Shown here: positions 37,025 to 45,426 of the stretch, one piece after another
How the letters are laid out: each line of letters begins with the position of its first letter
How positions within the stretch are numbered: position 1 is the stretch's first letter
Assembly: GCA_028714695.1 (NCBI GenBank)
Contig: JAQTLX010000021.1
Coordinates: 1 to 53,581, forward strand
Source: Ignavibacteria bacterium
GTDB taxonomy: Bacteria; Bacteroidota; Ignavibacteria; Tepidaquicellales; Tepidaquicellaceae
Reading direction: 5' to 3'
Length of the DNA stretch: 53,581 nucleotides
Notes under the pieces: generated by a model
Databases searched by the model: none
The model's input: only the letters and a program-made list of their open reading frames with translations
What the model was told of the DNA's origin: nothing
Translations under genes and position numbers: made by a program

Positions 37025-37429
37025 ATGTATAAAAAAATTACCACTATAATTTTGTTGTTTGTGTTTGCAAGCGCGGCATTTGGGGGCCTGACGTTTGAAT
37101 TTTTTACCGCTAAAGCCAATACCGACGGGATATTGTTGGAATGGAAAACCGGTGATGAGAGCGGCATTGCTAAATTTGAAATCGAACGAAGCGCAGTAAC
37201 ACCGAATAGTTTTGTTTACATAAAAACATTAAACGCTGCCGGCAATAATTCGTATTATTCTTATCAGGATAATGGCGTAGAACTCAAGTCAACCTCCTCT
37301 GTCTATTACTACAGACTAAAATGTATTACATCGAACGGGACTTATTCCTATACAAATACAATAACCGTTGTTCATACAGTTTCGGGAATAAAAAATACCT
37401 GGGGAAGCATTAAAGCCATCTTCAGATAA
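37025..37429 (+). CDS. Small secreted protein with fibronectin-like fold
   Basis: 134 aa. Signal peptide about 1-19 (ASAAFG-G). The mature part has the pattern ILLEWKTGDESGIAKFEIERS...YYYRLKCITSNGTYSYTN, a strand order seen in fibronectin-type III-like domains that precede T9SS signals in this phylum. No T9SS signal follows; the protein ends VSGIKNTWGSIKAIFR, a basic amphipathic stretch. Function unknown. Monocistronic as far as I can see; divergent from the kinase gene. Confidence 0.72.
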   Translation: MYKKITTIILLFVFASAAFGGLTFEFFTAKANTDGILLEWKTGDESGIAKFEIERSAVTPNSFVYIKTLNAAGNNSYYSYQDNGVELKSTSSVYYYRLKCITSNGTYSYTNTITVVHTVSGIKNTWGSIKAIFR

Positions 37430-37472
37430 ATCGCAGATTTTATAATAATACAATTAATCGAAAGGAGATATA

Positions 37473-37811
37473 ATGGCAGAATCTACAAGAAATCTTAATA
37501 TCACTCCTGAGGAAATCGAATCAGGGAAAACAATGGCGTTCGTCGCTTACTTAATTTTCTTTATACCTCTTTTAATGGATGAGTATAAGAAAAATAAATA
37601 TGTAATGTTCCATACCGAACAGTCTATCGTTCTCTTGATTGTGAATATCCTCGTAAACATTCTTGGAATTGTCACATGCGGATTCGGATACATCTTATAC
37701 ATAGCAGTGATAGTATTTTATATCATGGGCATTATCAATGCATTCGGCGGAAAAGTAACACCTCTGCCTTTAATTGGTCAGTTCGGGGAGAAGTTCAACT
37801 TAGTCAAATAA
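37473..37811 (+). CDS. Small integral membrane protein, DUF4870/Tic20-like
   Basis: 112 aa. After a polar N-terminus (NITPEEIESGK) come hydrophobic segments at about 24-37, 52-70 and 72-92. The pattern MAFVAYLIFFIPLLMDEYKKNKYVMFHTEQSIVL matches DUF4870-type proteins (start of TM1, then a charged loop with FH..QS). Function unknown. A good Shine-Dalgarno (AAAGGAG) precedes the ATG. Its stop codon is directly followed, in the same frame, by the start of the DUF2752 gene. Confidence 0.8.
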   Translation: MAESTRNLNITPEEIESGKTMAFVAYLIFFIPLLMDEYKKNKYVMFHTEQSIVLLIVNILVNILGIVTCGFGYILYIAVIVFYIMGIINAFGGKVTPLPLIGQFGEKFNLVK

Positions 37812-38219
37812 TTGGACCTATATAGATTTTTAGAAAGCAAAAAAGTACGTGCAACTGCGGTTTTATCAGCCGCAGTTTTTTTTATTGCCGCGCTGTATTT
37901 CTGGGACCCGACAGGCTATCAGTATTACCCGCCCTGCTGGTTTCATGAACTGACGGGTTTGTACTGTCCGGGATGCGGCGGTCTCAGGGGAACACATTTC
38001 CTACTTCATTTTGATTTCGACAGGGCTTTCCATTTTAATCCTTCCGTATTCATCTCCACACCGCTCATTATTTATTCGATTGTATATTATTCAGCATTTC
38101 TTTTCTTAAAAAAGGATCTAATCGGAATTCCCGTTAACAAATACACAATCAACGTTTCGGCAATTCTGATTGCGCTTTTCTGGATTGCCCGAAACATCTT
38201 CGCTTTTTTTAAGATATAA
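37812..38219 (+). CDS. DUF2752 membrane protein
   Basis: 135 aa. N-terminal TM (about 13-30), then the family core YYPPCWFHELTGLYCPGCGGLRGTHFLLHFDF with its CPGCG motif, then two further hydrophobic segments. Function unknown for the family. The only usable start is a TTG that follows the upstream stop (TAA-TTG) with no spacer, in the same frame; there is no Shine-Dalgarno and no other Met, GTG or early TTG before the conserved core. Expression must depend on re-initiation or on stop-codon read-through. The DNA for its first TM contains a terminator-like hairpin. Confidence 0.8.
   Translation: MDLYRFLESKKVRATAVLSAAVFFIAALYFWDPTGYQYYPPCWFHELTGLYCPGCGGLRGTHFLLHFDFDRAFHFNPSVFISTPLIIYSIVYYSAFLFLKKDLIGIPVNKYTINVSAILIALFWIARNIFAFFKI
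37853..37883 (+). terminator. Terminator-like hairpin inside the DUF2752 coding region
   Basis: AACTGCGG (37853-37860), nine-base loop, CCGCAGTT (37870-37877), with eight consecutive T (37876-37883). It has the form of a rho-independent terminator, but encodes the first TM of the DUF2752 protein. It could stop most transcription after the DUF4870 gene. Confidence 0.55.
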
Positions 38220-38310
38220 TTGAATTTATTCATAAGTGTTTTTTTAGTATTTTTAATTTTCGGACTTAGTCCCGGTTAATTCGGCGGCTAAGTTTTTCAT
38301 TAAATGAATT

Positions 38311-39381
38311 ATGTTCGAGAAACTCAACAAAGTAAAAGAAAGATATCAGGAAATTTCAGACCTGCTGAACAAACCCGAAACCATTAAAGACCAGAAGGAA
38401 TTCAGAACTTTGTCTAAGGAATATTCCGACCTCACGGAAGTCGTTAATTCTTATAACAAATATCTCAGCCTGAAAAAAGAATATGAAGACAACAAAGAAC
38501 TTATGTATAACTCCGGGGATTCCGAACTTAAAGAAATGGCAAAAGAAGAACTTGAAAGACTCGAGCCCGAAATTACAGCAATCGAAGACGTAATAAAAGA
38601 ACTCCTCATACCGAAAGATCCTAACGACGACAAGAATGCAATACTCGAAATCCGCGCGGGAACAGGCGGCGACGAAGCATCGCTTTTTGCAGCGGAACTT
38701 TACAGAATGTATACCCGCTTTTTCGAAAAACACAACTGGAAAACCGAACTTATCGATTACAGCGAATCGTCAATACCGGGCGGATTAAAGGAAGCAGTCC
38801 TGAACATAATTACAAAAGGCGCTTACGGCGACCTAAAATATGAAAGCGGCGTCCATCGTGTTCAGCGCGTCCCGAAGACGGAAGCCAACGGAAGAGTGCA
38901 TACTTCGGCAGCATCGGTAGCGGTACTTCCCGAAGCGGATGAAGTTGATGTGGAAGTAAATGAAAATGACCTGAAGATAGACGTATTCCGTTCGGGCGGG
39001 GCAGGCGGGCAGAACGTCAACAAAGTAGAAACGGCGATACGCATAACACATATACCCACGGGCACTGTCGTAATCTGTCAGGATGAGAGATCGCAGTTGA
39101 AGAATAAACAAAAAGCGATGAAAGTTCTCAGGTCGAGACTATACGAACTAGAAATTGAAAAACGCGAAAGGGAAACCAGCAGCCAGAGAAAAGAAATGGT
39201 ACGAAGCGGAGACAGAAGCGAAAAAATCAGAACTTATAATTTCCCGCAGAACAGACTTACTGACCACAGAATAGGACTTACACTTTACAATCTTTCCGAA
39301 GTTATGGAAGGCGAACTAGAAGAAATCATCGATAAACTGAAAACAGCGGACAGAGCTGAGAAACTCGCGGAAAACAAGTAA
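38311..39381 (+). CDS. prfA: Peptide chain release factor 1
   Basis: Terminates translation at UAA and UAG. 356 aa, full length. The tripeptide stop-recognition motif is P-K-T (QRVPKTEANGRVHTS), in the PxT form of RF1 rather than the SPF of RF2. The GGQ loop GAGGQNVNKVETAIRITH carries the glutamine that is methylated by PrmC in other bacteria. Convergent with the next gene, with only two bases between the stop codons and no terminator. Confidence 0.97.
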   Translation: MFEKLNKVKERYQEISDLLNKPETIKDQKEFRTLSKEYSDLTEVVNSYNKYLSLKKEYEDNKELMYNSGDSELKEMAKEELERLEPEITAIEDVIKELLIPKDPNDDKNAILEIRAGTGGDEASLFAAELYRMYTRFFEKHNWKTELIDYSESSIPGGLKEAVLNIITKGAYGDLKYESGVHRVQRVPKTEANGRVHTSAASVAVLPEADEVDVEVNENDLKIDVFRSGGAGGQNVNKVETAIRITHIPTGTVVICQDERSQLKNKQKAMKVLRSRLYELEIEKRERETSSQRKEMVRSGDRSEKIRTYNFPQNRLTDHRIGLTLYNLSEVMEGELEEIIDKLKTADRAEKLAENK

Positions 39382-39383
39382 AT

Positions 39384-40394
39384 TTAATTTTCGGCCTTAA
39401 GACGCCTTGAAATATCTTTCATCGACGTCCAGTTTTCGAGAAGTTCAGGCAGATACTCCGTAGCGGTTACGAACGTCCACAAATATGCTACAATGGAATA
39501 CAATTCCCCTGCAGAAAAGTCGTCAAGTTCAATTGCTACGTACAGAACAACAAGGAAAATAATCAGGAGCGTAATTCTCATTAAACCGAAATTAAATGAA
39601 CCCCAGTTGGCTATCTTTTGCTGCGGCTTTGCGAGATTTGTATAATAATTTCTTACGTGAACAGGGTCTTTTTTAGCGAATACATCATATATATCCTCAT
39701 ACTTGTCGTGATATTCTTTCTGCAGCGCGGATACTTTGTTAAGATAAATTCTATTTACGAAATACATCGGAACAACTATGCAGAGGCATGTCAGTGAAAT
39801 AATCCAGTCGAAGAAATACAGCGCGATTACCGCGCCTGAAATTGAAATTGTATTTTCAATCAGTTCAGGAACCCTGTATTGCAGAAAACTAATAAACTGG
39901 TGCGAGAGTTCAACCCTCGCGGTCGTTTTTGATACGGACATTTTTTTCGCGACTGCTCCCCTGCTTATTGTAGTCGCAATTTTTGTGTAAATCTTAAGGA
40001 ATATTTTCGGGTCAACCGAGCGCCTTAATGCGCCGACACCTGAGTTTATAGAGAAAGCAAGAATCCATAAGAAGAGCGGAAGAAAAATACTCTGGTCGTT
40101 CCTTAAATTCACTTTGATTTTAAGGGAATCGAAAAAATCATCTTTGCCTTTGAGTTCTTCGTCGTTTTGCACAACATCCGAATTCTGTAATTCTTTTATT
40201 TTTTCTTCATCGGTCTTCGTGGGGTCTTCCATAATTTTTTTCTCTTTCGAGAACACCTGAACGTCGATAACGGCATCAATAACCTTACCGAAAATATAAG
40301 GCTCGACAATCCACGCGATATCTTCAATTACCACGAGCATGAGAGCAAAGATTACAAGATTCTTGTATTTCTTTATTAATTCAAATAAATTCAT
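39384..40394 (-). CDS. ABC-type six-TM domain protein lacking an ATPase domain
   Basis: 336 aa with the fold of an ABC exporter transmembrane domain: TM1 at about 13-30, TM2 after an acidic, Lys/Glu/Asp-rich insert (about 45-95) at 100-120, then paired helices to about 320. The family end LENWTSMKDISRRLKAEN is where a fused ABC exporter would continue into its nucleotide-binding domain, but the gene stops. There is no Walker A or LSGGQ anywhere. The annotation class ABC_membrane_3 (six-TM only) fits. No separate ATPase gene is nearby. Substrate unknown. Confidence 0.8.
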   Translation of the reverse strand: MNLFELIKKYKNLVIFALMLVVIEDIAWIVEPYIFGKVIDAVIDVQVFSKEKKIMEDPTKTDEEKIKELQNSDVVQNDEELKGKDDFFDSLKIKVNLRNDQSIFLPLFLWILAFSINSGVGALRRSVDPKIFLKIYTKIATTISRGAVAKKMSVSKTTARVELSHQFISFLQYRVPELIENTISISGAVIALYFFDWIISLTCLCIVVPMYFVNRIYLNKVSALQKEYHDKYEDIYDVFAKKDPVHVRNYYTNLAKPQQKIANWGSFNFGLMRITLLIIFLVVLYVAIELDDFSAGELYSIVAYLWTFVTATEYLPELLENWTSMKDISRRLKAEN

Positions 40395-40528
40395 ATTTCA
40401 GCATACGAAATTAGGCTTATTTCGGTAAATATTCTATGCAGAAATAATTAATAAGTCTTTAATATTTATATTAATTACTAATTGAATTTAAACAATTATA
40501 TTAATATATTAAGAAAATTAATATAAAT

Positions 40529-40909
40529 ATGAATAAAAACTACTTTAAAACCCTAAAATACGTAATATTTATGATGTTTCTCGGTATTACGCTTACGGGT
40601 ACAGAATGCGAAAAGTTGCTGACGAACAGCGGGGATATTTCCGGCAGTTGGACATTGGTCAAAATGGAAGGAAATCTTCAGGATGTCTGTCTCGGAGAAA
40701 CCGCCACTTTCACTAACGGAACCGCAACTTTGCAATGCCCGGGTATGTCGGCAATTTCGAAAAGTTATACATATACAAACGGCGTGCTGACGTATAACAC
40801 TTCGGGTATAAGTTACAATGTTTCATTCAAGACTGTAAACGGCGTGGATAAAATGATGCTTAGGGCAAACGGAAGTGTTGACAGAACTCTTACTTATGAT
40901 AAAAATTAA
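40529..40909 (+). CDS. Secreted lipocalin-like protein
   Basis: 126 aa. A hydrophobic leader (about 10-24) is followed by TGTECEKLL; the Cys could be lipidated, but Glu in the -1 position makes a lipobox doubtful. The mature start GDISGSWTLVKMEG and the following alternating strands (ATFTNGTATLQC, SYTYTNGVLTYN, VSFKTVNGVDKMML) look like a lipocalin-type barrel as in DUF4488/lipocalin-like domains. Function unknown. The protease gene follows after 14 bases, so co-transcription is likely. Confidence 0.7.
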   Translation: MNKNYFKTLKYVIFMMFLGITLTGTECEKLLTNSGDISGSWTLVKMEGNLQDVCLGETATFTNGTATLQCPGMSAISKSYTYTNGVLTYNTSGISYNVSFKTVNGVDKMMLRANGSVDRTLTYDKN

Positions 40910-40923
40910 AAACGGGAATCATC

Positions 40924-42654
40924 ATGAAAAGAATAATATCCAATTTAAGTTTCATCACATTCATTGCCGCCCTGTTCGTATTTCTTTACGGATATTTCGG
41001 AATAAATCCCGATACTGCCGGAACGCAGACTGTCCGCAAGAATACGGAAACAGTTCTCAGGGTGAATGAAATGATTGAAACGGCAAGACAATTAAGCAGT
41101 TTCGATAACGTGTCCATATTTAGCCTCAGCGAACAATCTTTAGACATTCCCGAAGTAGTTTCAAATATCGGAAAGTCATCAAATCTTAAAATCAACTCTT
41201 CAAAACTGACTGAATTATACAGAGATAATAAAAGCAATATAAACTTCAATATTCCGGTAAATAAAACAAAGAATCTGGAACTTGAACTTAAGGAAGTAGA
41301 ACTTCTGACTCCCGATTTTAAAATGTCGGTAAATTCGAATTACGGTAAACACTATGATAATTACAGCAAAGGCAGATATTTCAGAGGCATCGTAAAAGGA
41401 GAAACAAATTCAGTAGCCGCAGTCAGCATATATGATAATATGGTTATGGGCGTCATTTCATGCAATGAAGGTACATTCAATCTTGGACCGGTGAAAGACG
41501 CAAACTCGACTTATATACTTTATAATGATAAAGACTTAAAAGTAAATAATAATTTCAAATGCGGAATCGATGACGCGGATATGAAAATGTACAAGACGGG
41601 CAGCAATCCTATAACAAAAAACGGGCAGCCTGATTACGTAAGCGCAAGACTTCCGGTGAAAATATTTATTGAAGCCGACTATCAGTTATTTACGGACAAA
41701 GGTTCGGTTACGAATGTAACTAATTTTGTGACCGGGTATTATAATTCGGTCGCTGCTCTTTATCAGAATGAATTCATTCCGATTAACATTTCCGAAATAA
41801 GCGTCTGGGATACACCCGACCCTTACAGGAATATTTCCAATTCAATGGATTATCTGTATGCATTCGGTGTCGCGAAACAGGATAACTTCAACGGCGACCT
41901 GGCGCAGTTTCTTACATCGAGAAATATCGGCGCGGGAGGTATAGCGTGGATTGGAACATTATGCACGAGTTTCAACGCAAATGATTCGTCCGGCAGATTT
42001 TCATTCTGCGATATAGACCCGACATATAATGTATATCCTTCATATTCATGGACTGTAATGGTTTCGACACACGAACTCGGACATAACTTCGGTTCCATGC
42101 ACACCCACGCTTGCTGGTGGCCTGTCAGCAGCAGCAATCAGCGAATCGCAATCGACTCGTGCTATTACGCCGAAGGAGGCTGCTTTAGCGGAACACAGGC
42201 TGCAATAGGTACAATTATGAGTTATTGCCACTTGCAGGTAAATAACGGCGGCGGAATAGACCCGAGACTCGGATTCGGTTCATTGCCCGGCGATACAATC
42301 AGACTTAGATATAATCAGTGTTCGAAATTCGGGAATGTAATCAATTCATCTGAAGCGCCTACTGTATTTTCAATGGCTCAGAATTTCCCGAATCCGTTCA
42401 ATCCTTCTACTACAATCAGATTCACTGTTCCAGAGAATGCAAACGTAACAATACAGATTTATGATTTGACAGGACGCGAAGTAGCGAGGCTCTTAAACAG
42501 CGTATTCAGGAATATCGGTGTTTACAATGTTCCGTTTAACGCGTCGATGTATTCGCTTTCAAGCGGAGTTTATTTTTACAGGATAACGGCAAACGACCCT
42601 GCATCAAATGCAGTTAAATTCACCGAAGTAAAAAGAATGATATTAATTAAATAA
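40924..42654 (+). CDS. Secreted metzincin metalloprotease with T9SS signal
   Basis: 576 aa. A signal peptide covers about 1-30. A propeptide-like N-terminal region extends to about 235. The catalytic domain carries HELGHNFGSMH (383-393; three zinc-binding His and the catalytic Glu) and the Met-turn in GTIMSYCH (about 430), the reprolysin-type arrangement. The last 90 residues are a T9SS type-A sorting domain: FSMAQNFPNPFNPSTTIRF, IYDLTGREVARLL, SSGVYFYRI, and RMILIK at the end. It should be exported by Sec, then across the outer membrane by T9SS and anchored or released. Followed after five bases by a lipoprotein gene. Confidence 0.92.
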   Translation: MKRIISNLSFITFIAALFVFLYGYFGINPDTAGTQTVRKNTETVLRVNEMIETARQLSSFDNVSIFSLSEQSLDIPEVVSNIGKSSNLKINSSKLTELYRDNKSNINFNIPVNKTKNLELELKEVELLTPDFKMSVNSNYGKHYDNYSKGRYFRGIVKGETNSVAAVSIYDNMVMGVISCNEGTFNLGPVKDANSTYILYNDKDLKVNNNFKCGIDDADMKMYKTGSNPITKNGQPDYVSARLPVKIFIEADYQLFTDKGSVTNVTNFVTGYYNSVAALYQNEFIPINISEISVWDTPDPYRNISNSMDYLYAFGVAKQDNFNGDLAQFLTSRNIGAGGIAWIGTLCTSFNANDSSGRFSFCDIDPTYNVYPSYSWTVMVSTHELGHNFGSMHTHACWWPVSSSNQRIAIDSCYYAEGGCFSGTQAAIGTIMSYCHLQVNNGGGIDPRLGFGSLPGDTIRLRYNQCSKFGNVINSSEAPTVFSMAQNFPNPFNPSTTIRFTVPENANVTIQIYDLTGREVARLLNSVFRNIGVYNVPFNASMYSLSSGVYFYRITANDPASNAVKFTEVKRMILIK

Positions 42655-42659
42655 TCTCT

Positions 42660-43121
42660 ATGAAACTAATTAAATTTGTACTTGTTCTGGTAATTTTTAG
42701 TTCAACTTTCTACGGCTGCATGAGATGTCAGAATAATATAATATTTACGAGCAAGTTTGTCGAATCGTTTTTGGGTCCGTACAATTTCACAATGAACGAT
42801 TCACTCGGCAATAAAACCGCCGAAGGTCTGCTTAGACCGAAAATTTTCGAAGACCCTGATATATCGGGCTATTTTAAAATCGACTCTTTATATAACGACA
42901 GATTCAATTCCATGTTAGGCAAAGGCGGAAACTTCTTCGGAACGCTCGACGAGAAATCGAAAAAATGTTTCATCAACATGAATCCGAGAATTGCCGACAA
43001 CAACATCTTCCTTAGGCTTGACGTAAAAGAAAATGAACTCGACGGCACTTGGGAACGCTCCACTATGAGAGGCGTAATCGAAAAAGGAACATTCAAAGCG
43101 ATAAAGATAAAAGATCAGTAA
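42660..43121 (+). CDS. Hypothetical lipoprotein
   Basis: 153 aa. Leader of about 19 residues ending FYGC (a loose lipobox; Gly in -1 fits, Phe in -3 is unusual). I recognise no family. The mature protein has repeated strand-turn patterns (FTMNDSLGNKTAEGLL, LDVKENELDGTWERST, GVIEKGTFKAIKI) suggesting a small beta-barrel. Five bases after the protease gene and ahead of a strong terminator, so it closes that operon and might act on the protease (inference). Confidence 0.72.
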   Translation: MKLIKFVLVLVIFSSTFYGCMRCQNNIIFTSKFVESFLGPYNFTMNDSLGNKTAEGLLRPKIFEDPDISGYFKIDSLYNDRFNSMLGKGGNFFGTLDEKSKKCFINMNPRIADNNIFLRLDVKENELDGTWERSTMRGVIEKGTFKAIKIKDQ

Positions 43122-43155
43122 ATACACGGAAATACTTCGAACTGTTTTCAATAAT

Positions 43156-43182
43156 AAAGACCGTCAAAAACGGTCTTTTTTT
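43156..43182 (+). terminator. Terminator of the protease operon
   Basis: Stem AAAGACCGT (43156-43164) with ACGGTCTTT (43170-43178), loop CAAAA, and further T to 43182. Strong. Confidence 0.88.
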
Positions 43183-43327
43183 ATTGTTTCCTTTAAAGGA
43201 CATAGGCTGAGTTTTCCGGCTTCGCATTCCGGCGCTTCGGAACTGAAATGGTATTTTAAACTCATATTTTATAATTTTTGTTTTAAACTGTGTACAATCA
43301 TTCACTTACTTTTTGAACCTTATTATC

Positions 43328-44191
43328 ATGAGTATGAATATCAAAAGACATACAAAAGATTTTATTCTGATAACCCTTGGGATATTTTCCGCTGCATTCG
43401 GGTTTAAAGGTTTTCTGCTTACCAATCACTTTATTGACGGCGGAGCCACCGGTATTTCGCTTTTAATATCCGCCCTTACTTCCGTTCCGCTGTACGTTTT
43501 ACTGATATGCATCAACATTCCTTTTGTTATACTGGGTTATAAAATAATCGGGAAAGTGTTTGCAGTAAAAACAATGCTTGCAATTTCGGGTCTGGCTCTG
43601 GTTGTCGCAACGGTTCCTTTTCCCGACGTTACAAAAGATAATCTGCTTGTTGCGGTTTTCGGCGGATTTTTTCTGGGAGCGGGCATCGGTCTGGCGGTTA
43701 GAGGCGGGGCGGTTATCGACGGCACCGAAGTGCTGGCGATTTTTCTGAGCAGAAAATTCGGAACTACTATCGGCGATATAATTATTTTCATAAACGTTAT
43801 TATATTTTTAACCGCCGCTTATTTCCTTTCTGTCGAAATCGCTCTTTACTCTATGGTTACATACTTTACTGCTTCTAAGACTCTTGATTTTATTATAGAA
43901 GGGATTGAAGAATTTACAGGCGTAACAATAATTTCAAAACACTATGAAGAATTGCGGACTATAATTACCGAAACTTTAGGACACGGAGTCACGATTTACA
44001 ACGGCGAAAGCGGATTTGGCAAACAAGGCGGGATAACCGATATTAAGATTATTTATACCGTGGTAACCAGACTCGAATTAAACAAACTCAGAACCGAGAT
44101 TGAGAAGATAGATAATGACGCTTTCATTATTATGAGCAGCATAAGAGACACAAGGGGCGGCATGGTGAAAAAAAGAGGCATAAAGCACTAA
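43328..44191 (+). CDS. YitT family membrane protein
   Basis: Five or so hydrophobic helices in the first 190 residues (DFILITLGIFSAAFGFKGFLL, GGATGISLLISAL, GAGIGLAVRGGAVIDGTEVLAIFLSRKFG), the YitT/DUF161 pattern, then a C-terminal soluble DUF2179 domain (about 205-287, ending IMSSIRDTRGGM). Function unknown; the DUF2179 domain is thought to bind a small ligand. I start at the ATG of MSMNIK. An in-frame TTG five codons upstream (43313) is a weaker choice. Confidence 0.9.
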   Translation: MSMNIKRHTKDFILITLGIFSAAFGFKGFLLTNHFIDGGATGISLLISALTSVPLYVLLICINIPFVILGYKIIGKVFAVKTMLAISGLALVVATVPFPDVTKDNLLVAVFGGFFLGAGIGLAVRGGAVIDGTEVLAIFLSRKFGTTIGDIIIFINVIIFLTAAYFLSVEIALYSMVTYFTASKTLDFIIEGIEEFTGVTIISKHYEELRTIITETLGHGVTIYNGESGFGKQGGITDIKIIYTVVTRLELNKLRTEIEKIDNDAFIIMSSIRDTRGGMVKKRGIKH

Positions 44192-44257
44192 CAAACTCAT
44201 TATTAAATAATAAAAATCATTCCGTATAATTTCAAATCGGAACAAACAAACATCAAT

Positions 44258-44848
44258 ATGACAAAACAAAATCCGAAGGTAGATTTTTATTTCCGCAAAG
44301 CCGGCCGGTGGCAGGAAGAATACACAAAACTGAGAGAGATAATTCTTGAATGCGAACTCACGGAAGAATTGAAGTGGGGCGTTCCCTGCTACACGTATCG
44401 GAAAAAGAATATAGTCTTGATTCACGGGTTCAAAGAATACTGCGCTATTTTATTCGTCAAAGGCGCACTGCTAAAAGATGCCGACGGCATACTGATACAA
44501 CAAACAGAGAATGTGCAGGCGGGACGCCAGATAAGGTTTACAAATGTCAGGGAAATAACCGAAATGAAAACAGTCCTGAAAACATATATCAACGAAGCAA
44601 TCGAAATTGAAAAAGCCGGAATGAAGGTGGCTTTTAAGAAACCTTCGGAATTCAAAATGGCTGAAGAGTTTAAGAATAAATTAAACGAATCTTCCGCACT
44701 GAAAAATGCTTTCGAAGCACTGACTCCCGGACGGCAAAGAGCATTCCTGCTTTATTTTTCCGCACCAAAACAATCCAAGACACGTGAAGCAAGAGTTGAA
44801 AAATGCATTCCGCAAATTCTCAAAGGAAAAGGATTAAATGATTTGTAA
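44258..44848 (+). CDS. YdeI/OmpD-associated family protein (DUF1801)
   Basis: 196 aa, cytoplasmic. The N-terminal part (about 10-110) has the DUF1801 pattern LREIILECELTEELKWGVPCYTY...YCAILFVKGALL. The C-terminal part (about 150-190) has the YdeI signature ALTPGRQRAFLLYFSAPKQSKTREARVEKCIPQILKGKG. The role is not well defined; related proteins are reported in bacteriocin or peptide tolerance. Monocistronic. Confidence 0.88.
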   Translation: MTKQNPKVDFYFRKAGRWQEEYTKLREIILECELTEELKWGVPCYTYRKKNIVLIHGFKEYCAILFVKGALLKDADGILIQQTENVQAGRQIRFTNVREITEMKTVLKTYINEAIEIEKAGMKVAFKKPSEFKMAEEFKNKLNESSALKNAFEALTPGRQRAFLLYFSAPKQSKTREARVEKCIPQILKGKGLNDL

Positions 44849-44975
44849 TTCCACAAAGAAATAATACAGAATACAAATAATGTAATTTTTTCCTTCTTAG
44901 TAAATTTTTCAATATCATCCGCAACTTATATTAATATTCTATGTTATCACATAATAAGGAAAATAAAACTCTACT

Positions 44976-45410
44976 ATGGAAAACAACAAAATCGACAGAA
45001 GAGAATTTCTCTTTACGGGAGTTAAAGGATTGGTTATCGGAACTCTCGCTCTCAGTTCTTTCGATATTATCAAACTTATCGCAAGGAATAAACACGAGGA
45101 AAGTTCTTCGCCCGCAAAAACAATCAGCATCTCGGATTATCCCGAACTCGCGTCGGTAGGAGGATATGCTTTTATTTCAAAGAACGTAATTGTTATCCGC
45201 GTTTCAAATTCGAAATTCCTTGCAATCAACAATATATGCACGCATAAGCAATGCTCGGTCGATTTTGACGGAAGCAGTTTCGAATGCCCGTGCCACGGCT
45301 CTACGTATGACAAGCACGGTAAGGTAACAAACGGTCCCGCAACGAAGAATCTTAAAAGTTATAAGACTACTTATAACGCGGATGACGATACACTAACAAT
45401 AAATATGTAA
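44976..45410 (+). CDS. Tat-exported Rieske [2Fe-2S] protein
   Basis: 144 aa. The start DRREFLFTGVKGLVIGTLAL is a twin-arginine signal or uncleaved membrane anchor (about 13-33). The Rieske ligands are C88-T-H90 and C104-P-C-H107, and C93 and C106 provide the disulfide of high-potential, bc1-type Rieske centres. No cytochrome b or c1 gene adjoins. Seventeen bases downstream is the heme-barrel gene, so the pair may form an electron-transfer module at the periplasmic side (inference). An alternative is a subunit of an alternative complex or of a bc complex encoded elsewhere. Confidence 0.9.
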   Translation: MENNKIDRREFLFTGVKGLVIGTLALSSFDIIKLIARNKHEESSSPAKTISISDYPELASVGGYAFISKNVIVIRVSNSKFLAINNICTHKQCSVDFDGSSFECPCHGSTYDKHGKVTNGPATKNLKSYKTTYNADDDTLTINM

Positions 45411-45426
45411 ACCAAATAATAACAGT

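Noticed and set aside
38356..38733. A 125-aa open frame antisense to prfA
   Set aside because: Phe/Cys-rich shadow typical of antisense to Lys/Glu-rich coding sequence.
39384..40394. Frameshifted full ABC exporter
   Set aside because: The coding sequence ends at a clean stop and prfA follows on the other strand after two bases; no Walker A remnant is visible.
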